Below are positions 35,829 through 47,100 of a stretch of 64,000 bases of DNA, one piece after another. The stretch is taken from contig NC_133167.1 in assembly GCF_040802235.1 (NCBI RefSeq), positions 81,693,001-81,757,000 on the forward strand, given 5' to 3'. The translations under genes were made by a program, and so were the position numbers. The notes beneath the pieces are model-generated. The model was not told where the DNA came from. It saw only the letters and a program-made list of their open reading frames with translations, and searched no databases. The DNA is from Manis javanica. Lineage: Eukaryota > Chordata > Mammalia > Pholidota > Manidae. Positions within the stretch are counted from its first letter, which is position 1, and every line of letters begins with the position of its first letter.

Positions 35829-36752
35829 CTAGAGCAGTCCCTGTAGGATGCCCTGTAGAGGTGGTTTGTGGGAAGCAAATTCCCTCAGCTTTTGCTTGTC
35901 TGGGAATTGTTTAATCCCGCCATCATATTTAAATGATAGTCGTGGTGGATACAGTATCCTTGGTTCAAGGCCCTTCTGTTTCATTGCATTAAGTATATCA
36001 TGCCATTCTCTTCTGGCCTGTAGGGTTTCTGTCGAGAAGTCTGATGTTAGCCTGATGGGTTTTCCTTTATAGGTGACCTTTTTCTCTCTAGCTGCCTTTA
36101 AAACTCTTTCCTTGTCCTTGATCCTTGCCATTTTAATTACTATGTGTCTTGGTGTTGTCCTCCTTGGATCCTTTCTGTTGGGAGTTCTGTGTAATTCCAT
36201 GGTCTGTTCGATTATTTCCTCCCCCAGTTTGGGGAAGTTTTCAGCAATTATTTCTTCAAAGAGACTTTCTATCCCTTTTCCTCTTTCTTCCTCTTCTGGT
36301 ATCCCTATAATACGAATATTATTCCTTTTGTATTGGTCACATATTTCTCTTAGTGTTGTTTCATTCCTGGAGATCCTTTTATCTCTCTCTATGTCAGCTT
36401 CTATACGTTCCTGTTCTCTGGCTTCTATTCCTTCAATGGCCTCTTGCATCTTATCCATTCTGCTTATAAATCCTTCCAGGGATTGTTTCACTTCTGTGAT
36501 CTCTTTCCTGACATCTGTGATCTCCTTCCGGACTTCATCCCACTGCTCTTGCATTTTTCTCTGCATCTCATCCCACTGCTCTTGCATTTTTCTCTGCATC
36601 TCATCCCATTGCTCTTGCATTTTTCTCTGCATCTCCGTCAGCATGTTCATGACTTTTATTTTGAATTCTTTTTCAGGAGGACTGGTTAGGCCTGTCTCCC
36701 TCTCAGGTGTTGTCTCTGTGATCTTTGTCTGCCTGTAGTTTTGCCTTTTCAT
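35829..36752 (-). CDS. ORF1: L1 ORF1 protein, RNA-binding chaperone
   Basis: ORF1p forms trimers that coat L1 RNA in the ribonucleoprotein. The 307-aa frame is complete. A charged N-terminus precedes a coiled coil (about residues 35-140) with three identical 11-residue units at 41-51, 52-62 and 63-73, then two 7-residue units at 74-87. The RRM-like core starts near Asn-Asn-Ile-Arg-Ile-Ile-Gly-Ile-Pro, and the basic C-terminal domain includes the conserved Arg-Arg-Glu-Trp and Tyr-Pro-Pro-Arg-Leu-Ser-Phe blocks. It is shorter than the human protein (338 aa), mainly in the N-terminal/coiled-coil part. Confidence 0.95.
   Translation of the reverse strand: MKRQNYRQTKITETTPERETGLTSPPEKEFKIKVMNMLTEMQRKMQEQWDEMQRKMQEQWDEMQRKMQEQWDEVRKEITDVRKEITEVKQSLEGFISRMDKMQEAIEGIEAREQERIEADIERDKRISRNETTLREICDQYKRNNIRIIGIPEEEERGKGIESLFEEIIAENFPKLGEEIIEQTMELHRTPNRKDPRRTTPRHIVIKMARIKDKERVLKAAREKKVTYKGKPIRLTSDFSTETLQARREWHDILNAMKQKGLEPRILYPPRLSFKYDGGIKQFPDKQKLREFASHKPPLQGILQGLL
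36534..36632 (-). repeat. three 33-bp tandem repeats in ORF1
   Basis: Three nearly identical 33-bp units encode Met-Gln-Arg-Lys-Met-Gln-Glu-Gln-Trp-Asp-Glu in the coiled coil. They keep the frame, so copy number could vary without breaking ORF1. Confidence 0.92.
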
Positions 36753-37153
36753 GGTGATAGAGATAGTGTGCAGAGCTGGTACAAGTGACCGCTGGAAGAG
36801 CTTCCCTTCTTGTTGGTTTGTGGCCTTCCTCTCCTGGGAGAATAGCGACCTCTAGTGGCTTGTGCTGGGCAGCTGTGTGCAGACAGGGCTTCTGCTTCCT
36901 GCCCAGTTGCTTTGGGGTTTATCTCCGCTGTTGCTGTGGGCTTGGCCTGGCTGGGGCTGTTCCTCCAAAATGGTGGAGCCCCCCTTCGCAAGGCGCTGGG
37001 TTCTTGCAGGTGTGGATGTGGTCTGGATGTTGTCCTGTGTCCTGTGGTCTCTATTTTAGGAAGATTTTTCTTTGGTATATTTTCATAGCTCTATGTGTTT
37101 TTGGGAGGAGATTTCCACTGCTCTACTCACGCCGCCATCCTGGCTCCGCCTCC
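36753..37153 (-). promoter_or_regulatory. L1 5' UTR / internal promoter
   Basis: A GC-richer 401-bp leader upstream of ORF1. A YY1-type core (CCGCCATCCTGG on the plus strand, 37,131-37,142) lies within 25 bp of the 5' end, where YY1 positions initiation in other L1s. It is much shorter than the human L1 leader of about 900 bp. Confidence 0.75.
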
Positions 37154-37167
37154 TACTAATATTTTTT

Positions 37168-37796
37168 AATAGTGCTTTATGGTTTACAAATAACTTTTAT
37201 GTGCATTATCATATTTACAAGTAGAGAAGTTATACCCCAAAAGTAGTAGTAATTATTATTATGGACACAAAGGACAGAATAGGAGAACTATGTTTACCTT
37301 GTAAAATAAAATATCAATAGGAGGCATTGGAAAATAATGCCAGTCACATGGAATATGAGGCTTTGAAATGAATATATCTAATTTCTTTTTCTGAAGGATT
37401 TTTAAAACTGAAAAGAAAGGAGTCACATGTAACAATGAGGACCTGCAGTGGGTGGGTGTGGAGGCAAACACCCACTTAACAATCTATTAAGGTTCCTAGA
37501 ATAAAAGCACACACCTACTGACATTTCATAGATTATCTCAATGTTGATATGTCAGAGATCAGCCCAGAAAAAGTTTTGTGGATTTTTCTTCCTAGACCAT
37601 TGAATATATTAAAAGTCACATCAAATCCAGGGATGCTTTTTGTAAAGTCCACACCAACAAAACAGCCACTATTGCCGCTCTCTTCAACCAGCCTTCCGAA
37701 TCATCACACAGAGCCTTTGTATTTGAGCCTAAACAGCAAAGTGCCTTTGGGGTCATTAGTAAATGACTCTCGTGAATTTCAATATAACTTAGGGGT
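37168..37796. other. unassigned, MIR-like start
   Basis: 'agtgctttatggtttacaaataacttt' at 37,170-37,220 resembles a MIR-type core continuing from the L1 target site. The rest is unassigned. Confidence 0.35.
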
Positions 37797-38105
37797 TGTA
37801 ACTCCAGGGGAAAATCCTGGGGCAAAATACATTTGAAACTGAAATCAGTCAAAAGGAGAAATAAAGTGGGAGAAACCCATTTATTTCTTACAGGCAGTCA
37901 TCCACTTCTGCTCTCCCATGTCTCTCGCAACTCAGCTGCAGAAGAAACCCAGCCTCTCTGGTCCAGATAAGCCCTCCCTCACCCTTGTAATCACCTGCTG
38001 ATATGGAGATGGCCTACTTCTCTCCACCCCTTGGAAACACCTGTTGATACAGAGATGCACTAAAGCCAAGCAAGAGATTCTGGAAATATTGCAAATTTAC
38101 CTCCG
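37797..38105 (-). mobile_element. solo LTR 1 (ERV1-like family)
   Basis: Begins with the inverted LTR end (tgtaactcc) and runs to a diverged inverted start near 38,105. It is colinear with the three other copies in this window. Landmarks are the inverted 'gaaatcagtcaaaaggagaaataaagtgggagaaa' region and 'gctgatatggagatgg'. I found no clear 4-bp target duplication. Confidence 0.8.
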
Positions 38106-38498
38106 GGAGTATATTCAGAAGAGAATAAAATGCACACAAATTAGATCTCATATTTTAAAAACAATTCTTAGATATGTCTACCTTATCTGCAAAAATACTT
38201 TGTTGGTTTACATCTTCATTGGGATAAGTGGCAGAAAAGAAAAAACATTCCAGTTGGCAAACAAACGAGACAACTGTCCAACACCTATTCTCCATTTCAA
38301 CATTCTCTCAGACTAAAAATACATAGTATAGCCCTAGATTTATCTTAAATGTTCTAGAATGTGAGACCAGAGGATGAAAATACATAATGTCTAAACAGAA
38401 CTAAACACTATAGCCCCAAGTAGCTGCTAGATGATTAATGTTAATTCTGGCTATGACCCTTATGCTTTGTGAGTTGTAGTTAAAAAACAAGAGCGAAG
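38106..38498. other. unassigned spacer between inverted LTRs
   Basis: 393 bp without retroviral gene motifs, between two oppositely oriented LTRs. Confidence 0.4.
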
Positions 38499-38812
38499 TG
38501 TGGGTAAAATTGTAATATTTCCAGACTATCTAGCCTGGCTTTAGTGCATCTGCATATCAACAGATGTTCCTCAGGGATGGAGAAAAGTAGTTCATCTCCA
38601 TATCAATGGGTAATTACCTGGGTAACCAGGGCTTATTCTGAACCTGAGAGCTCAGGGGTAGGGATGGCTTGCTTCTGCCGGAGCAGGAAAGAGAAACGGC
38701 TCCAGACCGCAGTTTGTAAGCAATAAACGGGTTTTAAACTTTATTTCTCCTTTTGACTGATTTCGGTTTTGGGGGTATTTTGTCCCAGGAATTTCCTTTC
38801 CCCAGAGTTACA
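38499..38812 (+). mobile_element. solo LTR 2 (same family)
   Basis: TGTGGGTAAAA start, an AATAAA near 38,721, 'ctttatttctccttttgactgatttcggttt', and an end at GTTACA. The flanking 4-mers (gaag, cagg) do not match, so this copy may have been rearranged after insertion. Confidence 0.85.
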
Positions 38813-38879
38813 CAGGCCAAATACAATACCAATACATGTAAGATGACTGCATTTGCTATTTTTTCAGGAGGAAAACTAT

Positions 38880-40600
38880 CTTAAGAAGTGAAAGGTGGTC
38901 CCAGCTCAGGATAGTTGGCTGAGTGTACAGTGCTGCCTCCCTTTCCAACCAAAATTCCTTTACCAAACAGAAAACACAGCAAAAGAGAGAAATGAATCCA
39001 TCTCAAAAACAGAAAATAAAGAAGGGAGACACCAAGAGGACTCGATGGAAAACCGGGCTGAACAAGGAAGCCACAACCCAAGATGCAACTAAGAAAGGGA
39101 AGGAAGCTGAAAATAACAGGAGAAGGAATGGTGCCCCCATGTCGGAAGGTGGCAGATACCAGAAGCAGAGAAGGGTCCAGAACATTCACATCCACCTGTG
39201 CCACCCTGCTGTCCCCAACCTGCCTAAGGGCCAGGCAACAGAAACAAGGAAATCCTCCATCAGGTCAATGGGAGGGGCAGACACTGGGTGGGGAGACAGG
39301 GTGGTGTCTCAGGCAATGGTCAACAGCCAGGGGACTGGGGAGCTCGGGGCACAGAATTCTCTCTACGTCTTATCTCACTCAAAAAGTGGTCCTTTCGTCC
39401 CCTCAAGCAGGCTGCAATAACAGAAGCAGGCTTGTCTGAGTTTAATAGAGAATTTCAGTTACAAAGATGGGCAAAAGATCATCAGATATTTAAAGAAAGC
39501 CAACACCATGAGAGAGCAATATGAAATTTAACAGAGAGAAAAAAATGTACACCAGGAAAGAAAATATATAGTCTGAGTAGGACAGGACTTTTGATCATTG
39601 TATATAATATTCCCCAAAAGATACAAGAGAATATTTCATTCTCAAATAATATCAACAAGAGTGGAGGAGACTGAAATTTTGACTATAGAAATAAAAACCA
39701 ACCAGATGAATAAATACATAATTTGCAATTCACAGAAGTTATAGTAGGAGAAAGACTGATCTAATTTAGTACTCATACATGCTGTATGAAAAAATTTCTA
39801 GACGATGCGGTGATGGGGGATGGGAAGGGAGGGGACAGAAAGAAAAGGAAAAAAGAAAAATATTTACAAATATCAGAAGAAACAGTGGGATTCAAGAGTA
39901 ACGATGAATGACAATTTAGAGTTTTCGAAACATGTTGATAGGATAGAGCACAAAACCACAAGAGTCAAACTAAAATTCCAAACTATATGAAAATGAAAAA
40001 TGCACAGAGGTACCTGTTTTACTAGTGGGGAACACTGAGATTCTGAATAATTAAACTTTAGCTGAAAACTATGTAAGTTTGTATGATAGCAATTTAGGTA
40101 TAATTATTCAGAATTATCTCCCAAATCATTAGAGGGACACAGAAAAAAAACAGTCTAACAAAAGGTTGTAAAGGAGGTAAAGAGAAATATACAGCAAGTG
40201 AGGAAAATAGGAACCAAATAAAATTTCAGGAAAAAGTTAAATGAATCATTAGTTATATATGCCAGGGTTAAACTCATCTATTAAAAGACAGCAATTCACA
40301 GATTAGGTTAACAAAAAAAAACTCTCTATGAATGGTTTATCATCAACATCCTTAAAATGAAAGCATAGGGATAACTTAAAATAACAATATGGAAAAATAT
40401 ACATTATGCACTATAACAAGAATATAAGATGGGAAAATTTAATGTGAACATCTTAAATGCTTCCTTAATAAAAGGAGGTCTACAGTAAGGACACACAGTA
40501 ATAAATCTGTAAGTATCTAATAAAATAGCTTTGAAGTTTATATAGAGAAAAACTATAAATAAAAAGAGAAGTAAATAGTAAGAAATCTTAAAGAAAGATG
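38880..40600 (+). mobile_element. possible 5' part of an old L1M/HAL1
   Basis: The plus strand becomes increasingly A-rich and contains an ORF1-like lysine/glutamate-rich stretch (38,923-39,420 frame). The composition and the downstream L1M 3' parts suggest an old L1 leader/ORF1, but I cannot align it securely. Confidence 0.35.
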
Positions 40601-41499
40601 CTAACAAAAAGCTCTCACAAAAACTGACAAAACAAGAATTCAAAAAATTAGAACACTTAAAAGATTATACACAACAAAGTATGTTTTTTTCTAACAACAC
40701 ACATTGATAAAAAATTAACCATACACTATTAAACCATAAAGGAAATGTCAACAAATCTTCAAAAGTAAAAATCATAGCAACTACCAAGGACAGTGCAAAA
40801 AAGTTAGAAATTAGTGGTCACAACAGAAAAGTGAGTCCAGCCGTCATGCCAAAACAAAAAGAAGTATGTAACTGAAAATCGTTAATCACATTCGAACTAC
40901 TCTTTGGTCAAAGGGGAAACAAAATGAAAACACAAACTCTCTGGAACTATTGAGAGTGAGAGAATGAGAAAATGAGGATACAGCCAATTAGACCAAAGCA
41001 GACTGAAAAATGCTGAACTAAGCTTTCAATTAGCTAAGAAAATGCTCATAAAATTAGAGCAGAATTATTAGAGGAAAAAAAGCAAGTTAATGAAATTAGG
41101 TAACAAGAAAAGTTTCTCAGTAAAACCAAAACTTGATTTTTTTTAAAAAGATCAGCCATTTTTGAAACTTTGGAAAGTATAATTTCAACAAAGAGATAAA
41201 ATGTAAACTAACCACGTTGTGAATGAAAACTGGAAATAAAGAGAATTAGTTCAAAATTCTATTTAAAAATACTATGTTACTTATAAATCAGATGAAAATA
41301 GATACTTTGATGAAAATAATTCTCAAAACTGGCTCATGAAAAAATAGAAGATGTAAATAGATATAGAAGAAATTGAAATTTCAATGAACTAACTTAGAAA
41401 TTGTGCAGTATCAGGATGGATTTACAGATGAATGCCGTAAACCTTTCAGGAACAAATGATTCTAATTTATACAAATTATTTCAAAACAATTAATAAACC
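40601..41499 (+). mobile_element. decayed L1M ORF2-like segment
   Basis: A-rich with landmarks such as 'aattagagcagaattattagagg', 'aaaaccaaaacttgattttttt' and 'aaagatcagcc', in the order of the ORF2 linker between endonuclease and reverse transcriptase. No frame survives. Confidence 0.5.
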
Positions 41500-41945
41500 A
41501 AAGAAGCCAATTTCAAAAGGCTACATATTGCATGATTCCAACTATATGGCATAAATGGAAAAGGCGAAATGATGAAGACTGAAACAATCAGGATTGCCAG
41601 CATTTGGATGGCGAAGAAAAGGATGAGGAGCACAGAAAATTTTTCAGGCAGTGAAAATAGTGTGTATGATGCCATAATGATGGATACGTGTCAGTACACA
41701 TTGGTCCACCCATGGAATGCAGAACACCAAGAGTGAACTGTAACGTAGACTACGGATTTTGCATGATAATGATGTGTCAATGGAGGTTCATCAACTGTAA
41801 CAACGTACCACTGTGGTAGGGATGTTGGAAGTGGGGGTAGTGCAAATAGGGGTATAAGAGAAATCTCTGTACATGCCACTTAATTTTGCTGTGAACCTTA
41901 AGCTGCTCTAAAAAAGTAATGTCTTAATATTAATTAATTTTTTTT
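41500..41945 (+). mobile_element. old L1M 3' UTR
   Basis: 'tgcatgattccaactatatggc', 'gaacaccaagagtgaactgtaacgtagactacggattttg', 'gataatgatgtgtcaatg' and 'tgaaccttaagctgctctaaaaaa' are the L1M 3' UTR landmarks in order. Confidence 0.85.
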
Positions 41946-41954
41946 AAAAAATGT

Positions 41955-42135
41955 AATAAGCTTCCTATCCCATTGTTGAAAGCTGACATAACACTACCAG
42001 CAAAACCAGAAAAAGTGAGTACTAGGAAAGGCAATTATGGGTCATTTTTACAGATAAACATAAAGAAATTTCTAACTTAGCTAATGCAATACTGAAGCAC
42101 ATTAAAATAATAGACTTACTGGGGAGGGTGTCTCA
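41955..42135 (+). mobile_element. L1M ORF2 scrap
   Basis: 'tgacataacactaccagcaaaaccagaaaaag' and 'gctaatgcaatactgaagcacattaaaataat' follow L1 ORF2 around the palm region, with deletions. Confidence 0.55.
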
Positions 42136-43720
42136 CTATGTTCTGGGAAACTGAATATATATAGTCATTCATAAGGGTCCTCATAAGATACAAAACAGAA
42201 ATCACAAGGTGATTTTTAGAGATAATTTAATATAGAGAATTGTTAACTAGGCAGATATTGAAGAAGCAAACAGGCAGAAGGGAACACTAAAATATCATGG
42301 ACAAGGCAGCTGTAGAAAGCAGCTGCCACCCGTAGGGTGTGAAGAGCAAAGGGTAGAGGTTAGAATTGTTACAGTACAAAAGCTGAGGACTTCTCAGCTG
42401 GAGCTGAGATTGTCCAAGACAGGGTGCTCGCTGCCTGGTGCTGGTGGGTCTCAAGGAGCACAGTCCCACCAGTTCCAGGAATGTTGCAGGAACTACAAAT
42501 AGGAACCAACTGCTGCTAGTGTAAAAAACTATCACTGCTGGGTTGTCCCTGAAAGAAACAAGACGCAAAAAGGAACTGGGTCCTTTCTTCCTCCTCCTGC
42601 CTTTCAGGTGGCCTCCAGTGTCCCTTAATTGGCAGAGCGTACCAGGAAGCCAGCTGGCAGAAGAAACGTGATTTACAGAGTCCCAGACCCAGCATATCTG
42701 ACAGAGGGCACAAGAGTGGGCATGAAATTCAGTACTGGCTGAATACCAGCATATGTACATGTGCATAAACTGAGGCCACACTGTACTTGCCAGAGCTTGG
42801 ATTTCCTCTATACATGCAAATCAAGGAGTTTTTATTTGTTTTATTGCTCTTCATCATTGCACATGAAAACATGAAGAAACGAAAATAGCCCGGTGGAGAT
42901 AATTTTGATAGTTGCATTATACATAAAGAGAATTTTTGTAAAACTCCGAATCTGAACCATATTTCTCTTCACTTATACTGCTTATCTTTATTTGAATACA
43001 CTTATTTTAATTTCACCCTTCATTGGTTCAGTTATTCAAATAATTCACAGATGGGTTTCTTGAAGTAAAACTTGTTTTTTAATAAGGTTTTTTTTGTGTG
43101 TTTAAATAAGGCAAGTGGTTTAGTACAAACTGTAGTTTCAATTAACATACTCCTGATGGGCTTTTAGTGCATTGGATGTTTAACTAGCTGGGGTGCTTTT
43201 TTTTTTTTCTCTTTACCTAGTTCCTTGGGAGCAGGTCTCTGGGTTGGGAAAAAGCATTGATTCACTGGAGTCATGGATTCACAAGCAATAAGTCTGCTTA
43301 TCCAATGGTCTATGTGCTTTCCTACTGCACCGACCAGGATCCAGTTCCAACATACACTGGGCCAGACAATCAGCCATCTATCATTTGATAATTCTTCTCC
43401 ATTTTGTAAAAAACTGTATCCCATCCCATGTTCATACTGCCCATTCCTGTTGCTCACATTGCCCTCTCACTCTATGCCCACCAACACTGTGACCATACAC
43501 TACAATTAACCCTGTGACACTTAAAAAAAAAAACAGAAACATTGAGCAAAACCATTTGTAGTCTTTCTTCAGCTGTCACCTCCTCTGAGTTACTACCTTT
43601 CTCTGCTGCTACTCATAGCAAAGTTTATTTACAAAATTGTCTGCATGAACTTCTTTTGATTTTTCTTATATCTATTTTACCTTGACATCTGTATGATTAT
43701 GAAACAGTTTGTATTTGAAA
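42136..43720. other. unassigned
   Basis: The 42,200-42,770 part is GC-richer and could be an old LTR or DNA-transposon relic, but I cannot name it. The 164-aa minus frame there (42,287-42,781) has no recognisable domain. The rest is AT-rich. Confidence 0.3.
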
Positions 43721-44196
43721 AGAATGTGTATTTCACCAAAGAAGATATACAAATGGCCAATAAAGTCATGAAAATGATGCGCGACATCCTTAGCCACCAG
43801 GGAAATGCAAATCGAGACCACTGGGAAATGCCACTGTACGTCTGCTAGGATGGGCATAACAACACAACAAAACAAAACAAAACATGATAACAAGTGCCCA
43901 TGAGGATGTGGAGAAACTGGAATCTTGCTAGTGGGAACATAAGGTGGTACAGCTACTTTGGAAAATAATCTAGCAGTTCCTCAGATTAATTGTAGAGTTA
44001 CCATACTATACAGCAATTCTACTCCTAGGTATGGACACAACAGAAATGAAATATATGTCCATGAAACAACCTGTAAATGAATGTATATAGTAGCCAAAAA
44101 GTGGAAGCAATCAAATGTTCACCAAGTGATGAATGGAAAAATCAAACATGGTACATCCATTCAATGGAATATTTTTCAGCAGTAAAAAAGAATAAC

Positions 44197-47100
44197 GACA
44201 GACTAAAAATGAAGGGATGGAAAAAGATATTTCATGCAACTAATAAGGAGAAAAAAGCAGGAGTGGCAGTACTTGTATCAGAAAAAATTGATTTCAAAAC
44301 AAAGGAAGTCACAAGAGACAAAGAAGGACATTACATGATGATAAAAGGATCAATCCAACAAGAAGATATAACCATTATAACAATACAGGAGCACCTACAC
44401 ATGTGAAACAAATACTAACAGAATTAAAAGGGGAAATAGAATGCAATGCATTCATTCTAGGAGACTTCAACACTCCACTCAGTCCAAAGGACAGATCAAC
44501 CAGACAGAAAATAAGTAAGGAGACAGAGGCACTGAACAACATAATAGAACAGATGGACCCAACAGTCACCTACAGAACTCTACACCCAAAAGCAGCAGAA
44601 TACACATTCTTCTTGAGTGTACATGGAACATTTTCAAGAATAGATCATATACTAGGCCACAAAAAGAGCCTTGGAGAATGAAAAAAGATTGAAATTGTAC
44701 CAACCAGTTCTCAAACTAAAAAGGTATGAAACTAGAAATAAATTACACAAAGTAAATGAAAAATCTCACAAACACATGGATGCTTCACAACATGCTCCTA
44801 AATAACCAATAGATCAATGACCAAATAAAAAGAAAGATCAAGCAATATATGGAAACAAATAACAATAATAATTCACCCCCCAACAATGCAAAATCTGTGG
44901 GATGCACCAAAGGCTGTGCTAAGAGGAAAGCATATTGCAATACAGGCCTACCTCAGGAAAGAAGAAGAATCCTATATGAGCAGTCTAAACTCACAATTAA
45001 TGAAACTAGAAAAAAAAGAACAAATGAGGCCCAAAGTCAGTAGAAGAAGAGACATAATAAAGATTAGAGCAGAAATAAATAAAATTGAAAAGAATAAAAC
45101 AATAGAATCAATGAAAGCAAGAGCTAGTTCTTCGAGAAAATAAACAAAATAGAAAAAACCCCTAGCCAAACTTATAAAGAAAGAGTCTACTCCACAAACA
45201 GAATCAGAAATGAGAAAGGAAAAATCACTACAGACACCACAGAAATACAAAGAAATATTAGAAAATACTATGAAAAATTATATGCAAACAAACTGGATAA
45301 CCTAGAAGAAATGAACAACTTTTTAGAAAATACAACCTTCCAAGGCTGACAAAGAAAGAAACAGAAAATCTGAATTGGCCAATTACCAGCAACAAAATTG
45401 AACTGGTAATCAAAAAACTCCCTAAGAACAAAACTCCTGGACCAGATAGCTTCACCGCTGAATTTTATCAAATATTTAGTGAAGACCTAACACCATTTTC
45501 CTTAAAGTTTTCCAAAGAGTAGAAGAAGAGGGAATAATTCCAAAATCATTCTATGAGGTCAGCATCACTCTAATACCAAAACCAGGCAAAGACACCAGAA
45601 AAAAAGAAAATTATAGACAAATATCCCTGATGAACATAGATGCAAAACTACTCAACAAAATATCAGCAAACCAAATTAAAAAATACATCCAAAAGATCAT
45701 CCATCATGATCAAGTGGAATACATCCCAGGGATGCAAGGATGGTACAACATTCAAAAATCCATCAACATCATCCACCACATCAACAAAAAGAAAGACAAA
45801 AACCACATGATCATCTCTATAGATGCTGAAAAAGCATTTGACAAAATTCAACATCCATTCATGATAAAAACTCTCAACAAAATGGGTGTAGAGGGCAAGT
45901 ACCTCAACATAATAAAGGCCATATATGACAAACCCACAGCCAACATTATACTTAACAGCGAGAAGCTAAAAGCTTTTCCTTTAAGATCAGGAAGAAGACA
46001 AGGATGCCCACTGTCCCCACTGCTATTCAACATAGTACTGGAGGTCCTCGCCATGGCAATCAGACAACACAAAGAAATAAAAGGCATCCAGATTGGTAAA
46101 GAAGAAGTTAAACTGTCACTGTTTGCAGATGATATGATATTGTACATAAAAAACTCTAAATAATCCACTCCAAAACTACCAGATCTAATATCTGAATTCA
46201 GCAAAGTTCCAGGATACAAAATAAATACACAGAAATATGTGGCATTCCTATACACTAACAAGGAACTAGCAGAAAGAGAAATCAGGAAAACAATTCCATT
46301 CACAGTTGCATCAAAAAGAATAAAATACCTAGGAATAAACCTAACCAAGGAAGTGAAAGACCTATACTCTGAAAACTACAAGGCACTCGTAAGAAACATT
46401 AAAGAAGATACCAATAAATGGAAACACATCCCATGCTCATGGATAGGAAGAATTAATATTGTCAAATGGCTGTCCTGCCTAAAGCAATCTACATATTTAA
46501 TGCAATCCCTATCAAAATACAAACAGCATTCTTCAACGAACTAGAGAAAATCATTCTAAAATTCATATGGAACCACAAAAGACCCCAAAAAGCCAAAGCA
46601 ATCCTGAGAAGGGAGAACAAAGCTGGGGGGATTATGCTCCCCAATTTCAAGCTCTACTACAAAGCCACAGTAATCAAGACAATTTGGTACTGGCACAAGA
46701 ACAGACCCACAGACCAGTGGAACAGACTAGAGAGCCTTGATATAAACCCAACCATATATGGTCAATTAATATATGATAAAGGAGCCATGGATATACAATG
46801 GGGAAATGACAGCCTCTTCAACAGCTGGTGTTGGCAAAACTGGACAGCTACATGTAAGAGAACAAGATTGGATTATTGTTTAACCCCATACACAAAAGTT
46901 AACTCAAAATGGATCAACAACCTGAATGGAAGTCATGAAACCATAAAACTCTTAGAAGACAACATAGGCAAAAATCTCCTGAATATAAGCATGAGCAACT
47001 TCTTCCTGAACCCATCTCCTCGAGAAAGGGAAGCAGAAGCAAAATGAACTCATGGGACTACATCAAACTAAAAAGTTTCTGTACGGCAAAGGATACCATC

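Larger units (their letters stand above)
31476..37153 (-). mobile_element. full-length L1 with intact ORF1 and ORF2
   Basis: A 5.68-kb L1 in minus orientation: 5' UTR (36,753-37,153), ORF1, a 168-bp inter-ORF gap, ORF2, a 342-bp 3' UTR and an A-rich tail. The first bases of the sense strand are G-rich and contain GATGGCGGC, as in other mammalian L1 5' ends, so it is probably not 5'-truncated. Both ORFs are uninterrupted, which implies recent insertion. Whether it is competent cannot be told from sequence alone. Confidence 0.93.
28632..37167 (-). mobile_element. composite L1 + ERV retrocopy insertion with 14-bp TSD
   Basis: The exact 14-mer tactaatatttttt occurs at 28,632-28,645 and immediately outside the L1 5' end at 37,154-37,167. 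The right copy is followed by AA, so the predicted cut is TTTTTT/AA on the strand that would prime L1 cDNA. The left copy is followed by a T/GTT-rich stretch, which on the minus strand is an impure A-rich tail. No alternative duplication flanks the L1's own poly(A) (31,461), the A-run at 31,278 or the retrocopy end (29,638). I infer one 8.5-kb integration: L1, spacer, ERV copy B and about 1 kb of extra downstream DNA. Chance similarity in AT-rich DNA is the main alternative. Confidence 0.6.

Noticed and set aside
36073..36738. 221-aa plus-strand frame
   Set aside because: It is the antisense shadow of L1 ORF1 and has no independent support.
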